NCBI RefSeq assembly: GCF_029227915.1 | Contig: NC_079884.1 | Coordinates: 3,102,001 to 3,166,000 of the forward strand | Direction: 5' to 3' | DNA: 64,000 nucleotides | Origin: Hydractinia symbiolongicarpus | Lineage: Eukaryota > Cnidaria > Hydrozoa > Anthoathecata > Hydractiniidae | Shown: one piece after another, positions 52,212 through 62,250 of the stretch | How positions within the stretch are numbered: the first letter of the stretch is position 1 | Layout: each line of letters opens with the position of its first letter | Notes under the pieces: generated by a model | Database searches by the model: none | Told to the model about the DNA's origin: nothing | What the model saw: only the letters and a program-made list of their open reading frames with translations | Position numbers and translations under genes: made by a program

Positions 52212-55200
52212 ACCGTTAGCACTCCCTGAATAAATAGGATCTGTTCCAAAGACAACATTTCATTGACTTTCTAGCGGCATAAATCCGTTTGAGTTACAAC
52301 GGTTGCGTCACATATTCGTACCAACATGTATTTAGCGATGGTATTCGGATATTACTAGGTTGCATCACTTTTAACAGTGAAACGATTGATTGTGGGACTT
52401 AATTGAACTGATTTTGGACTTTGACCTTATAAATGTGATAAATGAGGCAGTTTGACTACAAGAACTAACATTCTTCTTCATTTGACATGATTGCTGGAAC
52501 TCAGTGATTACACTGGGCGCCGTGGTAGCGCTTTATTAAAAAATTAAGATAAATAAGTCATTTTTTACTGTGGGACCCATCCTAGCCGTTAGTTCGCGCT
52601 GAAGAAATAGAGACAGGTTCAAAAACTACAATTCATTGATTTTCTAACGGTGTCAATCCGTTTTAGTTACAACGGTTGCGTCACATATTCGTACCAACAT
52701 GTATTTAGTAAATTTCTTCCGATATTACTAAGTTGCATTGCTTTTAACACTGAAACGATTGACTGTGGCAATTAATTGATCTGATTCTGGAATGTGACCT
52801 TATAAATGTGATAAATGAGCCAATTGGTCTCCAAGGAATAACATTCTTCTTAATTTGACATGATTGCTGAAATTCAGCGATTACATTAGGCTCTGTGGTA
52901 GCGCTTTATTTAAAAATTTAGATAAATAAGACTTTTCTTACTGTGGGACCAATCCTAGCCGTTTGTTCGCGCTGAAGAAATACAGACAGTTTCAAAAACT
53001 ACATTTCAATGACTTTCTAACGGGTTCAATCCGTTTGCGTTACAACGGTTGCGTCACATATTCGTACCAACATGTATTTAGTGATTTTCTTCCGATATTA
53101 CTAAGTTGTATTGCTTTTTACAGTGAAACGATTGACTGTGGGAATTAATTGAACTGATTCTGGACTGTGACCTCATAAATGTGATAAATATGCCAATTGG
53201 TCTCCAAGCAATTACATTCTTCTTAATTTGACATGATTGCTGGAATTCAGCGATTACATTAGGCTCTGTGGTAGCGCTTTATTTAAAATTTTAGATAAAT
53301 AAGACTTTTCTTACTGTGGGACCAATCCTGGCCGTTAGCACTCGCTGAATAAATAGGATCTGTTCCAAAGACTACATTTCATTGACTTTCTAGCGGCATA
53401 AATCCGTTTGAGTTACAACGGTTGCGTCACATATTCGTAACAACATGTACTTAGTGATTTTTTTCCGATATTACCAAGTTGTGTCGGTTTTAACAGTGAA
53501 GCGATTGACTGTGGGACTTAATTGAACTAACTTTGGACTGTGACCTGATAAATGTGATAAATGGGACAATTGAACTCCAAGGAATAACATTCTTCTTAAT
53601 TTGATATGATTGCTGGAATTCAACCATTACATTAGGCTCTGTGGTAGCGCTTTATTTAAAAATTTAGATAAATAAATCATTTTTTACTGTGGGACCCATC
53701 CTAGCCGTTAGTTCGCGTTGAAGAAATACAGACAGTTTCAAAAACTAATTTTCATTGACTTTCTATCGGGGCAAATCCGTTTGAGTTACAACGGTTGCGT
53801 CACATATTCGTACCAACATGTAGTTAGTGATTTTCTTCCGATATTACTAAGTTGCATTGCTTTTAACAGTAAAACAATTGACTGTGGGATTTGATTGAAC
53901 TGATTCGGGAATGTGACCTTATAAATGTGATAAATGAGCCAATTGGACTCCAAGGAATAACATTCTTCTTAATTTGATATGATTGCTGGAATTCAGCGAT
54001 TACATTAGACTCTGTGGTAGCGATTTATTTAAAAATTTAGATAAATAAATCATTTTTTACTGTGGGACCAATCCTAGCCGTTAGTTCGCGCTGAAGAAAT
54101 ACAGACAGTTTCAAAAACTATATTTCATTGACTTTCTATCGGGGTCAATCCGTTTGAGTTACAACGGTTGCGTCACAAATTCGTACCAACATGTACTTAG
54201 TGATTTTCTTCCGATAATACTAAGTTGCATTGCTTTTAATAGTGAAACGATTGACTGTCGGATTTAATTGAACTTATTCTGGAATGTGACCTCATAAATG
54301 TGATAAATGAGCCAATTGGTCTCCAAGCAATTACATTCTTCTTAATTTGACATGATTGCTGGAATTCAGCGATTACATTAGGCTCTGTGGTAGCCCTTTA
54401 TTTAAAATTTTAGATATATAAGACTTTCCTTACTGTGGGACCAATCCTGGCCGTTAGCACTCGCTGAATAAATAAAATCTGTTCCAAAGACAACATTTCA
54501 TTGACTTTCTAGCGGCATCAATCCGTTTGAGTTACAACGGTTGCGTCACATATTCGTACCAACATGTATTTAGCGATGGTATTCGGATATTACTAGGTTG
54601 CATCACTTTTAACAGTGAAACATTTGACTGTGGGACTTAATTGAACTGATTTTGGACTTTGACCTTATAAATGTGATAAATGAGCCAGTTTTACTACAAG
54701 AACTAACATTCTTCTTAATTTGACATGATTGCTGGAACTCAGTGATTACACTGTGCGCCGTGGTAGCGCTTTATTAAAAAATTAAGATAAATAAGTCATT
54801 TCTTACTGCGGGACCCATCCTAGCCGTTAGTTCGCGCTGAAGAAGTAGAGACAGGTTCAAAAACTACATTTCATTGATTTTCTAACGGTGTCAATCCGTT
54901 TGAGTTACAACGGTTGCATCACTTATTCGTACCAACATGTATTTAGTGATTTTGTTCCGATATTACTAAGTTGTATTGCTTTTAACAGTGAAACGATTGA
55001 CTGTGGGAATTAATTGATCTGATTCTGGAATGTGACCTTATAAATGTGATAAATGAGCCAATTGGTCTCCAAGGAATAACATTCTTCTTAATTTGACATG
55101 ATTGCTAGAATTCAGCGATTACATTAGGCTCTGTGGTAGCGCTTTATTTAAAAATTTAGATAAATAAATCATTTTTTACTGTGGGACCAATCCTAGCCGT

Positions 55201-58200
55201 TAGTTCGCGCTGAAGAAATACAGACAGTTTCAAAAACTATATTTCATTGACTTTCTATCGGGGTCAATCCGTTTGAGTTACAACGGTTGCGTCACATATT
55301 CGTACCAACATGTACTTAGTGATTTTCTTCCGATATTACTAAGTTGCATCGCTTTTTACAGTGAAACGATTGACTGTGGGAATTAATTGAACTGATTCTG
55401 GACTGTGACCTCATAAATGTGATAAATGAGCAATTGGTCTCCAAGTAATTACATTCTTCTTAATTTGACATGATTGCTGGAATTCAGCGATTACATTAGG
55501 CTCAGTGGTAGCGCTTTATTTAAAATTTTAGATAAATAAGACTTTTCTTACTGTGGGACCAATCCTGACCGTTAGCACTCCCTGAATAAATAGGATCTGT
55601 TCCAAAGACAACATTTCATTGACTTTCTAGCGGCATAAATCCGTTTGAGTTACAACGGTTGCGTCACATATTCGTACCAACATGTATTTAGCGATGGTAT
55701 TCGGATATTACTAGGTTGCATCACTTTTAACAGTGAAACGATTGATTGTGGGACTTAATTGAACTGATTTTGGACTTTGACCTTATAAATGTGATAAATG
55801 AGGCAGTTTGACTACAAGAACTAACATTCTTCTTCATTTGACATGATTGCTGGAACTCAGTGATTACACTGGGCGCCGTGGTAGCGCTTTATTAAAAAAT
55901 TAAGATAAATAAGTCATTTTTTACTGTGGGACCCATCCTAGCCGTTAGTTCGCGCTGAAGAAATAGAGACAGGTTCAAAAACTACAATTCATTGATTTTC
56001 TAACGGTGTCAATCCGTTTGAGTTACAACGGTTGCGTCACCTATTCGTACCAACATGTATTTAGTGATTTTGATCCGATATTACTAAGTTGCATTGCTTT
56101 TAACACTGAAACGATTGACTGTGGCAATTAATTGATCTGATTCTGGAATGTGACCTTATAAATGTGATAAATGAGCCAATTGGTCTCCAAGGAATAACAT
56201 TCTTCTTAATTTGACATGATTGCTGAAATTCAGCGATTACATTAGGCTCTGTGGTAGCGCTTTATTTAAAAATTTAGATAAATAAATCATTTTTTACTGT
56301 GGGACCAATCCTAGCCGTTTGTTCGCGCTGAAGAAATACAGACAGGTTCAAAAACTACATTTCAATGACTTTCTAACGGGTTCAATCCGTTTGCGTTACA
56401 ACGGTTGCGTCACATATTCGTACCAACATGTATTTAGTGATTTTCTTCCGATATTACTAAGTTGTATTGCTTTTTACAGTGAAACGATTGACTGTGGGAA
56501 TTAATTGAACTGATTCTGGACTGTGACCTCATAAATGTGATAAATATGCCAATTGGTCTCCAAGCAATTACATTCTTCTTAATTTGACATGATTGCTGGA
56601 ATTCAGCGATTACATTAGGCTCTGTGGTAGCGCTTTATTTAAAATTTTAGATAAATAAGACTTTTCTTACTGTGGGACCAATCCTGGCCGTTAGCACTCG
56701 CTGAATAAATAGGATCTGTTCCAAAGACTACATTTCATTGACTTTCTAGCGGCATAAATCCGTTTGAGTTACAACGGTTGCGTCACATATTCGTAACAAC
56801 ATGTACTTAGTGATTTTTTTCCGATATTACCAAGTTGTGTCGGTTTTAACAGTGAAGCGATTGACTGTGGGACTTAATTGAACTAACTTTGGACTGTGAC
56901 CTGATAAATGTGATAAATGGGACAATTGAACTCCAAGGAATAACATTCTTCTTAATTTGATATGATTGCTGGAATTCAACCATTACATTAGGCTCTGTGG
57001 TAGCGCTTTATTTAAAAATTTAGATAAATAAATCATTTTTTACTGTAGGACCAATCCTAGCCGTTAGTTCGCGTTGAAGAAATACAGACAGTTTCAAAAA
57101 CTAATTTTCATTGACTTTCTATCGGGGCAAATCCGTTTGAGTTACAACGGTTGCGTCACATATTCGTACCAACATGTAGTTAGTGATTTTCTTCCGATAT
57201 TACTAAGTTGCATTGCTTTTAACAGTGAAACAATTGACTGTGGGATTTGATTGAACTGATTCGGGAATATGACCTTATAAATGTGATAAATGAGCCAATT
57301 GGACTCCAAGGAATAACATTCTTCTTAATTTGATATGATTGCTGGAATTCAGCGATTACATTAGACTCTGTGGTAGCGCTTTATTTAAAAATTTAGATAA
57401 ATAAATCATTTTTTACTGTGGGACCAATCCTAGCCGTTAGTTCGCGCTGAAGAAATACAGACAGTTTCAAAAACTATATTTCATTGACTTTCTATCGGGG
57501 TCAATCCGTTTGAGTTACAACGGTTGCGTCACAAATTCGTACCAACATGTACTTAGTGATTTTCTTCCGATAATACTAAGTTGCATTGCTTTTAATAGTG
57601 AAACGATTGACTGTCGGATTTAATTGAACTTATTCTGGAATGTGACCTCATAAATGTGATAAATGAGCAATTGGTCTCCAAGTAATTACATTCTTCTTAA
57701 TTTGACATGATTGCTGGAATTCAGCGATTACATTAGGCTCAGTGGTAGCGCTTTATTTAAAATTTTAGATAAATAAGACTTTTCTTACTGTGGGACCAAT
57801 CCTGACCGTTAGCACTCGCTGAATAAATACAGACAGTTTCAAAAACTATATTTCATTGACTTTCTATCGGGGTCAATCCGTTTGAGTTACAACGGTTGCG
57901 TCACATATTCGTACCAACATGTATTTAGCGATGGTATTCGGATATTACTAGGTTGCATCACTTTTAACAGTAAAACGTTTGACTGTGGGATTTAATTGAA
58001 CTGATTTTGGACTTTGACCTTATAAATGTGATAAATGAGCCAGTTTGACTACAAGAACTAACATTCTTCTTCATTTGACATGATTGCTGGAACTCAGTGA
58101 TTACACTGGGCGCCGTGGTAGCGCTTTATTAAAAAGTTAAGATAAATAAGTCATTTTTTACTGCGGGACCCATCCTAGCCGTTAGTTCGCGATGAAGAAG

Positions 58201-58922
58201 TAGAGACAGGTTCAAAAACTACATTTCATTGATTTTCTAACGGTGTCAATCCGTTTGAGTTACAACGGTTGCATCACTTATTCGTACCAACATGTATTTA
58301 GTGATTTTGTTCCGATATTACTAAGTTGTATTGCTTTTAACAGTGAAACGATTGACTGTGGGAATTAATTGATCTGATTCTGGAATGTGACCTTATAAAT
58401 GTAATAAATGAGCCAATTGGTCTCCAAGGAATAACATTCTTCTTAATTTGACATGATTGCTGGAATTCAGTGATTACATTAGGCTCTGTGGTAGCGCTTT
58501 ATTTAAAAATTTAGATAAATAAATCATTTTTTACTGTGGGACCAATCCTAGCCGTTAGTTCGCGCTGAAGAAATACAGACAGTTTCAAAAACTACATTTC
58601 AATGACTTTCTAACGGGTTCAATCCGTTTGAGTTACAACGGTTGCGTCACATATTCGTACCAACATGTATTTAGTGATTTTCTTCCGATATTACTAAGTT
58701 GTATTGCTTTTTACAGTGAAACGATTGACTGTGGGAATTAATTGAACTGATTCTGTACTGTGACCTCATAAATGTGATAAATGAGCAATTGGTCTCCAAG
58801 TAATTACATTCTTCTTAATTTGACATGATTGCTGGAATTCAGCGATTACATTAGGCTCAGTGGTAGCGCTTTATTTAAAATTTTAGATAAATAAGACTTT
58901 TCTTACTGTGGGACCAATCCTG
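52212..58922. repeat. 9-mer HOR, two copies of about 3,356 bp
   Basis: Starts in copy 1 are 52212, 52585, 52958, 53331, 53704, 54077, 54450, 54823 and 55196. In copy 2 they are 55568, 55941, 56314, 56687, 57060, 57433, 57805, 58178 and 58551. Pairs are 3,355-3,356 bp apart. Shared private variants are ACCGTTAGCACTCCC, CCGTTTGTTCGCG, GGGTTCAATCCGTTTGCG, GATAAATATGCC, GTGTCGGTTTTAAC, CAACCATTAC and TTCGGGAATRTGACC. The 61-codon plus-strand frames at 52963 and 56319 are the same chance frame in the two copies. The seventh unit of copy 2 (57805) has a replaced left part (AAATACAGACAG, CTATCGGGG). Confidence 0.88.
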
Positions 58923-59667
58923 ACCGTTAGCACTCGCTGAATAAATACAGACAGTTTCAAAAACTATATTTCATTGACTTTCTATCGGGGTCAATCCGTT
59001 TGAGTTACAACGGTTGCGTCACATATTCGTACCAACATGTATTTAGCGATGGTATTCGGATATTACTAGGTTGCATCACTTTTAACAGTAAAACGTTTGA
59101 CTGTGGGATTTAATTGAACTGATTTTGGAATGTGACCTTATAAATGTAATAAATGAGCCAATTGGTCTCCAAGGAATAACATTCTTCTTAATTTGACATG
59201 ATTGCTGGAATTCAGTGATTACATTAGGCTCTGTGGTAGCGCTTTATTTAAAAATTTAGATAAATAAATCATTTTTTACTGTGGGACCAATCCTAGCCGT
59301 TAGTTCGCGCTGAAGAAATACAGACAGTTTCAAAAACTACATTTCAATGACTTTCTAACGGGTTCAATCCGTTTGAGTTACAACGGTTGCGTCACATATT
59401 CGTACCAACATGTATTTAGTGATTTTCTTCCGATATTACTAAGTTGTATTGCTTTTTACAGTGAAACGATTGACTGTGGGAATTAATTGAACTGATTCTG
59501 TACTGTGACCTCATAAATGTGATAAATGAGCAATTGGTCTCCAAGTAATTACATTCTTCTTAATTTGACATGATTGCTGGAATTCAGCGATTACATTAGG
59601 CTCAGTGGTAGCGCTTTATTTAAAATTTTAGATAAATAAGACTTTTCTTACTGTGGGACCAATCCTG
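57805..59667. repeat. Trimer-like tail, about 1,118 bp, partly collapsed
   Basis: Units start at 57805, 58178, 58551, 58923 and 59296. The unit at 58923 repeats the start of 57805 (GCACTCGCTGAATAAATACAG, 1,118 bp apart) and 59296 repeats 58551 closely. The middle unit of the second trimer is missing because 58923 is a hybrid. The units at 57433, 58551 and 59296 are 372 bp owing to the shared deletion AAATGAGCAATTGG. Confidence 0.8.
58923..59295. repeat. Hybrid monomer: 57805-type left, 58178-type right
   Basis: The left part (ATACAGACAG, CTATCGGGG, GCGATGGTATTCGG, CAGTAAAACGTTTG) matches 57805. From GATTTTGGAATGTGACC it continues with ATAAATGTAATAAATGAG, as in 58178. The switch lies around CTGATTYTGG. 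One monomer has been lost in phase. Confidence 0.82.
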
Positions 59668-60022
59668 ACCGTTAGCACTCGCTGAATAAATAGGATCTGT
59701 TCCAAAGAGAACATCTCATTGACTTTCTAGCGGCATAAATCCGTTTGAGTTACAACGGTTGCGTCACATATTCGTACCAACATGTATTTAGCGATGGTAT
59801 TCGGATATTACTAGGTTGCATCACTTTTAACAGTAAAACGTTTGACTGTGGGACTTAATTGAACTGATTTTGGACTTTGACCTTATAAATGTGAAAAATG
59901 AGCCAGTTTGACTACAAGAACTAACATTCTTCTTAATTTGACATGATTGCTGGAATTCAGCGATTACATTAGGCTCTGTGGTAGCGCTTTATTTAAAAAT
60001 TTAGATAAATAAATCATTTTTT
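59668..60022. repeat. Left part (355 bp) of the monomer split by the insertion
   Basis: The unit starts ACCGTTAGCACTCGC and runs normally to AAATCATTTTTT, where the satellite stops. The missing end, ACTGTGGGACCAATCCTA, is found 2,255 bp later at 62,278-62,295. The two pieces sum to exactly 373 bp, and the next unit starts at 62,296. Confidence 0.95.
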
Positions 60023-60070
60023 GCGGAGAGAAGCGGAGTGCGCGCCAGCGCCCGGAGCGTAGCGGAGCCC
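60023..60070. other. GC-rich head of the insertion with GCGGAG repeats
   Basis: A sharply GC-rich tract in otherwise AT-rich DNA. GCGGAG occurs at 60023, 60033 and 60062, with GCGCGCC-like and GCCCGGAGCG sequence between. It starts exactly at the satellite boundary. It may be the terminal part of a mobile element; I do not recognise the family. Confidence 0.6.
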
Positions 60071-60306
60071 ATTTCCTCATTAAATAAGCCAAATATAAGG
60101 GACGGAGGAGAGTGTATAGGATTTCCGCACGTATACATCAAAATTTAAATTTTCGTAGGACGTTTTTCGACTGGGTTGCCCCGTAATTTTTCTGGTTATT
60201 CTTTCGTAAATTTCAGATTGAGCGAGTATATACGGCGATGGAGTGCTTTTGTTTATTTAAAGATCTCCTAGCGGGAACTTCCAGTTGAGACTAAGTTAGT
60301 TCTAAC
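60071..60306. other. Unassigned spacer inside the insertion
   Basis: Moderately AT-rich, no open frame of note, no repeat or RNA feature recognised. It contains TTTAAATTTTCG and GGACGTTTTTCG but nothing I can assign. Confidence 0.5.
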
Positions 60307-60343
60307 CACGTGATTCATAAGTCACTTTGACTAATATCACGTG
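60307..60343. other. 37-bp inverted repeat with two CACGTG sites
   Basis: CACGTG occurs at 60307-60312 and 60338-60343, and the sequence between is itself dyad-symmetric. The left arm CACGTGATTCATAAGTCA pairs with the right arm TGACTAATATCACGTG around a CTT spacer, with one small asymmetry. It could form a hairpin or a paired E-box site for bHLH-type factors; either reading is inference. Confidence 0.6.
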
Positions 60344-60864
60344 ACTTTTTCTCGGATAACATAGCGCCTCAAACTCAAACTTTCGTTAATCTAAGCTATA
60401 TCGAAACTTCTGGAAGGTTATTTTCAAGAAAACGAAGAAAGGGTATGTTTAGCTCGCTAGTATATCACTATTTTTTACATGTAATGAACCCATTCTTATT
60501 CTCACTCACACCTAAAGCTAGCTAGCTTAAAACTACAGATTTAGATAGAATAATAATAGAACTTAGATAGCATATAGCTAGCTAGATAGTATAAAAAAGA
60601 GCAAACAGTACCTATGGTTAGCACAAAACTAGCTACAAGGCTAGCATAAAATTAACTACTTAGTTGGGGTAAAACTATTAATGTATCTAGCATAAAATTA
60701 GCTATTTTAGCTGGCATTAAATCAGCAAAATAGCTTGCTAATAGAAATATTCTTTCAGACAGATTTTCTAGCTATAGCTAGCTAGCTTTACATATACTAC
60801 ACAGTGAGTGAGATAATTCTACACTGTAGCGTAGGAATGCCCCATCACATAGCTGGTTCTAGCT

Positions 60865-61111
60865 ACAATCGTCCATACAAGTTGTTGTCTTTGGCAATTT
60901 TATACCAAAGATCAAGAACCAAAAAGTTTAGCAAAGTCAGCAAAAGAACATAGCTAGCTAGATATTTTGCAGATAGTGTGTTATGTTCTCACTCATGATC
61001 AATGTTTATATAAAGGTATGTCACATGTAATTGTTTACGTTGCTTAGCCATTAAAGGGCAGTTTTTAACATTGAGGGGAAATGGGAGAGCCATCTTTTCG
61101 TGGACGATTGT
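60865..61111. mobile_element. MITE-like 247-bp inverted-repeat structure
   Basis: ACAATCGTCCA (60865-60875) is the exact reverse complement of TGGACGATTGT (61101-61111). The match extends outward to 17 bp (60859-60875 and 61101-61117) because both sides are flanked by CTAGCT/AGCTAG. AGCT immediately outside both ends (60861-60864 and 61112-61115) could be a 4-bp target duplication, but AGCT is so common here that this is weak. No open frame. Size and structure fit a miniature inverted-repeat element; the superfamily is unknown. It is nested in the larger insertion. Confidence 0.45.
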
Positions 61112-61186
61112 AGCTAGCTATATATATTGTACACACATCTGGAAATAAACTTTTTTAACCCTGCCGGTGAGCATACATCATGCGGC

Positions 61187-61382
61187 TCAAGTTACAGAAA
61201 CGAAAATTATTTCAATATATTACTGAGGCTTTTTAAATTCTGAAAAGCGGTTCTCGTGCAATCGTCAACATGTTTTGAAAATCTTCAAATATATTCATTA
61301 TATATATATTTCTTATTTAATTTCCTTATATGTATATATACAAATAATGTCTTGATATATAATTTCTTTTTCTGTAACTTGA
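61187..61382. repeat. 196-bp inverted-repeat structure with AT-rich centre
   Basis: TCAAGTTACAGAAA (61187-61200) is the exact reverse complement of TTTCTGTAACTTGA (61369-61382). Outside these, GGC and CC continue the pairing with one offset base. The interior is strongly AT-rich with a TA run at 61299-61309 and more TA near 61,330. It may be a second small palindromic element or a hairpin-forming remnant. No target duplication is evident. Confidence 0.4.
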
Positions 61383-61669
61383 CCTGAACTTTACACCAAT
61401 GCTGGATATCATGTTTAAGTCCAGCTCTAGCTAGGTACCAAGCTAGCCTAATTTATTGCTATACTTTTGAAGTTTCTGTTCAGTTTGGAATAAGAGCTTT
61501 TTATTCTAATGTCATGAAAACTTGTACTAAGGCGCAGTTTACAATTTATATTAATTGGTCCACCAAGCGTTTAACACAGTTACTTGACCAGCATTTCTCA
61601 AAAGGTTAATTAACTAGGCTGTGTGCTGTAAATTCCTAAGTGTATATAATATTCACCTGTAAAGTTTCG
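61383..61669. other. Unassigned AT-rich spacer
   Basis: Contains TAGC words near 61,425-61,450 (CTAGCTAGGTACC) and otherwise undistinguished AT-rich sequence. No open frame, RNA gene or repeat that I can support. Confidence 0.5.
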
Positions 61670-61685
61670 TATATATATATATATT
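61670..61685. repeat. (TA)n microsatellite
   Basis: An uninterrupted run of about eight TA units lies directly upstream of the tRNA-like sequence. Confidence 0.85.
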
Positions 61686-61688
61686 TAT

Positions 61689-61757
61689 GCCCTGCTGGTC
61701 TAATGGCTATGACACTCATGCAAATGAGAGATTCAGGTTCAAATCCTGGACAGGGCT
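61689..61757 (+). tRNA. tRNA-like sequence (degenerate tRNA or SINE head), short anticodon arm
   Basis: 69 nt. The acceptor arm GCCCTGC pairs with ACAGGGC at six of seven positions, with T as discriminator. The A box TGGTCTAATGG (61696-61706) and B box GGTTCAAATCC (61736-61746) match the Pol III internal promoter. The D stem pairs GTC with GAC. The T arm TCAGG-TTCAAAT-CCTGG is complete, with one T-G pair. The anticodon arm CTCATGCAAATGAG allows a loop of only four to six nt. TGCAAA resembles a tRNA-Cys (GCA) loop, but no 7-nt loop can be drawn, and the whole is about 3 nt short. I therefore favour a pseudogene or tRNA-derived SINE promoter over a working tRNA. TTTTT at 61854-61858 could end a Pol III transcript of about 170 nt. 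Confidence 0.55.
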
Positions 61758-62044
61758 AGGAAAAACATAATTATCTTGCACCTACAACAACCAGGTTTTC
61801 ATATAATAGGTAATCTTTAAGTAAGACTTCTTTGATTATTTCTATATCTTGACTTTTTAATGTTGTTGTCATTGGAACCAAGTTATTCTCAGATTTATCA
61901 AAAAATGATATGTCGTTATGACCGATTGTTTAAATACTTGTAATGGCTATGATTCACTGTATATTGACCTGAGATAAATTTGATAATATTGAGTATACGC
62001 AATCTTTGAGTTGTAAGGTGGAGATTTTCTATTAAAGTCATGCA
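61758..62044. other. Spacer downstream of the tRNA-like sequence
   Basis: AT-rich. It contains a TTTTT run (61854-61858) that could terminate Pol III transcription. Nothing else recognisable. If the tRNA-like sequence is a SINE head, part of this could be the SINE body, but I cannot match it to a known family. Confidence 0.4.
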
Positions 62045-62250
62045 CCCCTGCCTTGCCGTTCCATTGCCTTGCCAGCACTGACCGTGCCTTTCTTTGCCTA
62101 CCCTTCCTATGCCTTTTCTGGTGCCTGCCTACTATGTCCTTGCCTGTGGCTCCCATGCCTTGCCTACCCCTGCCTTCCTGATTCCTCTTCCTATTTCCTT
62201 GCCTGCCTTTGCCCTTTCCTTTCCGTGCTTAATGCCTTTGCCTTGGCAAC
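62045..62250. repeat. Degenerate TGCCT/CCTTGCC minisatellite
   Basis: Pyrimidine-rich on the plus strand, with TGCCT, TTGCC and CCTTGCC words recurring every 5-12 bases. Three overlapping open frames of 68-69 codons on both strands here (61947-62156 minus, 62069-62275 plus, 62094-62303 plus) arise from the low stop-codon content of this repeat and run into flanking sequence; they are not genes. Confidence 0.8.

Larger units (their letters stand above)
1..60022. repeat. 373-bp satellite array, main block (160 full monomers plus a truncated one)
   Basis: Head-to-tail tandem array of one AT-rich monomer family. Every unit starts with a variant of GCCGTTAG and ends with a variant of GTGGGACCAATCCT. 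Start-to-start spacing is exactly 373 bp in 145 of 160 units, 372 in thirteen, 367 in one (746-1112) and 379 in one (24236-24614). All units have the same orientation; I saw no inverted unit and no foreign insertion before 60,023. Units fall into several sequence types that recur in ordered blocks (higher-order repeats). No coding capacity: open frames are at most about 69 codons and are interrupted differently in different monomers. Long homogeneous HOR arrays are typical of centromeric or pericentromeric DNA; that role is inferred and not shown here. Confidence 0.99.
60440..61450. repeat. TAGC-rich palindromic low-complexity region
   Basis: The words TAGC and GCTA recur far above expectation. 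Perfect short palindromes include AAGCTAGCTAGCTT (60515-60528), TAGCTAGCTA (60575-60584), TAGCTAGCTA (60951-60960) and TAGCTAGCTA (61111-61120). CTAGCTAGGTACC lies near 61,427. No coding signal. This looks like ordinary genomic low-complexity sequence, unlike anything in the satellite. Confidence 0.8.

Noticed and set aside
1-60022. CRISPR array
   Set aside because: Units are 373 bp and repeated along their whole length; there are no short repeats with unique spacers.
1-60022. CENP-B box
   Set aside because: TTCG occurs (ATTCGTACCAAC), but the CGGG half of the mammalian motif is not at the required spacing in the common types.
1-60022. TATAAATG and CCAAT words as a Pol II promoter in each monomer
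   Set aside because: Both words occur in many units, but in AT-rich DNA they are expected by chance, and TATAAATG is replaced by ACAAATG in many monomers.
60421-60470. Possible exon with a GGGTATGT splice donor
   Set aside because: No coding frame of useful length or acceptor partner could be tied to it.
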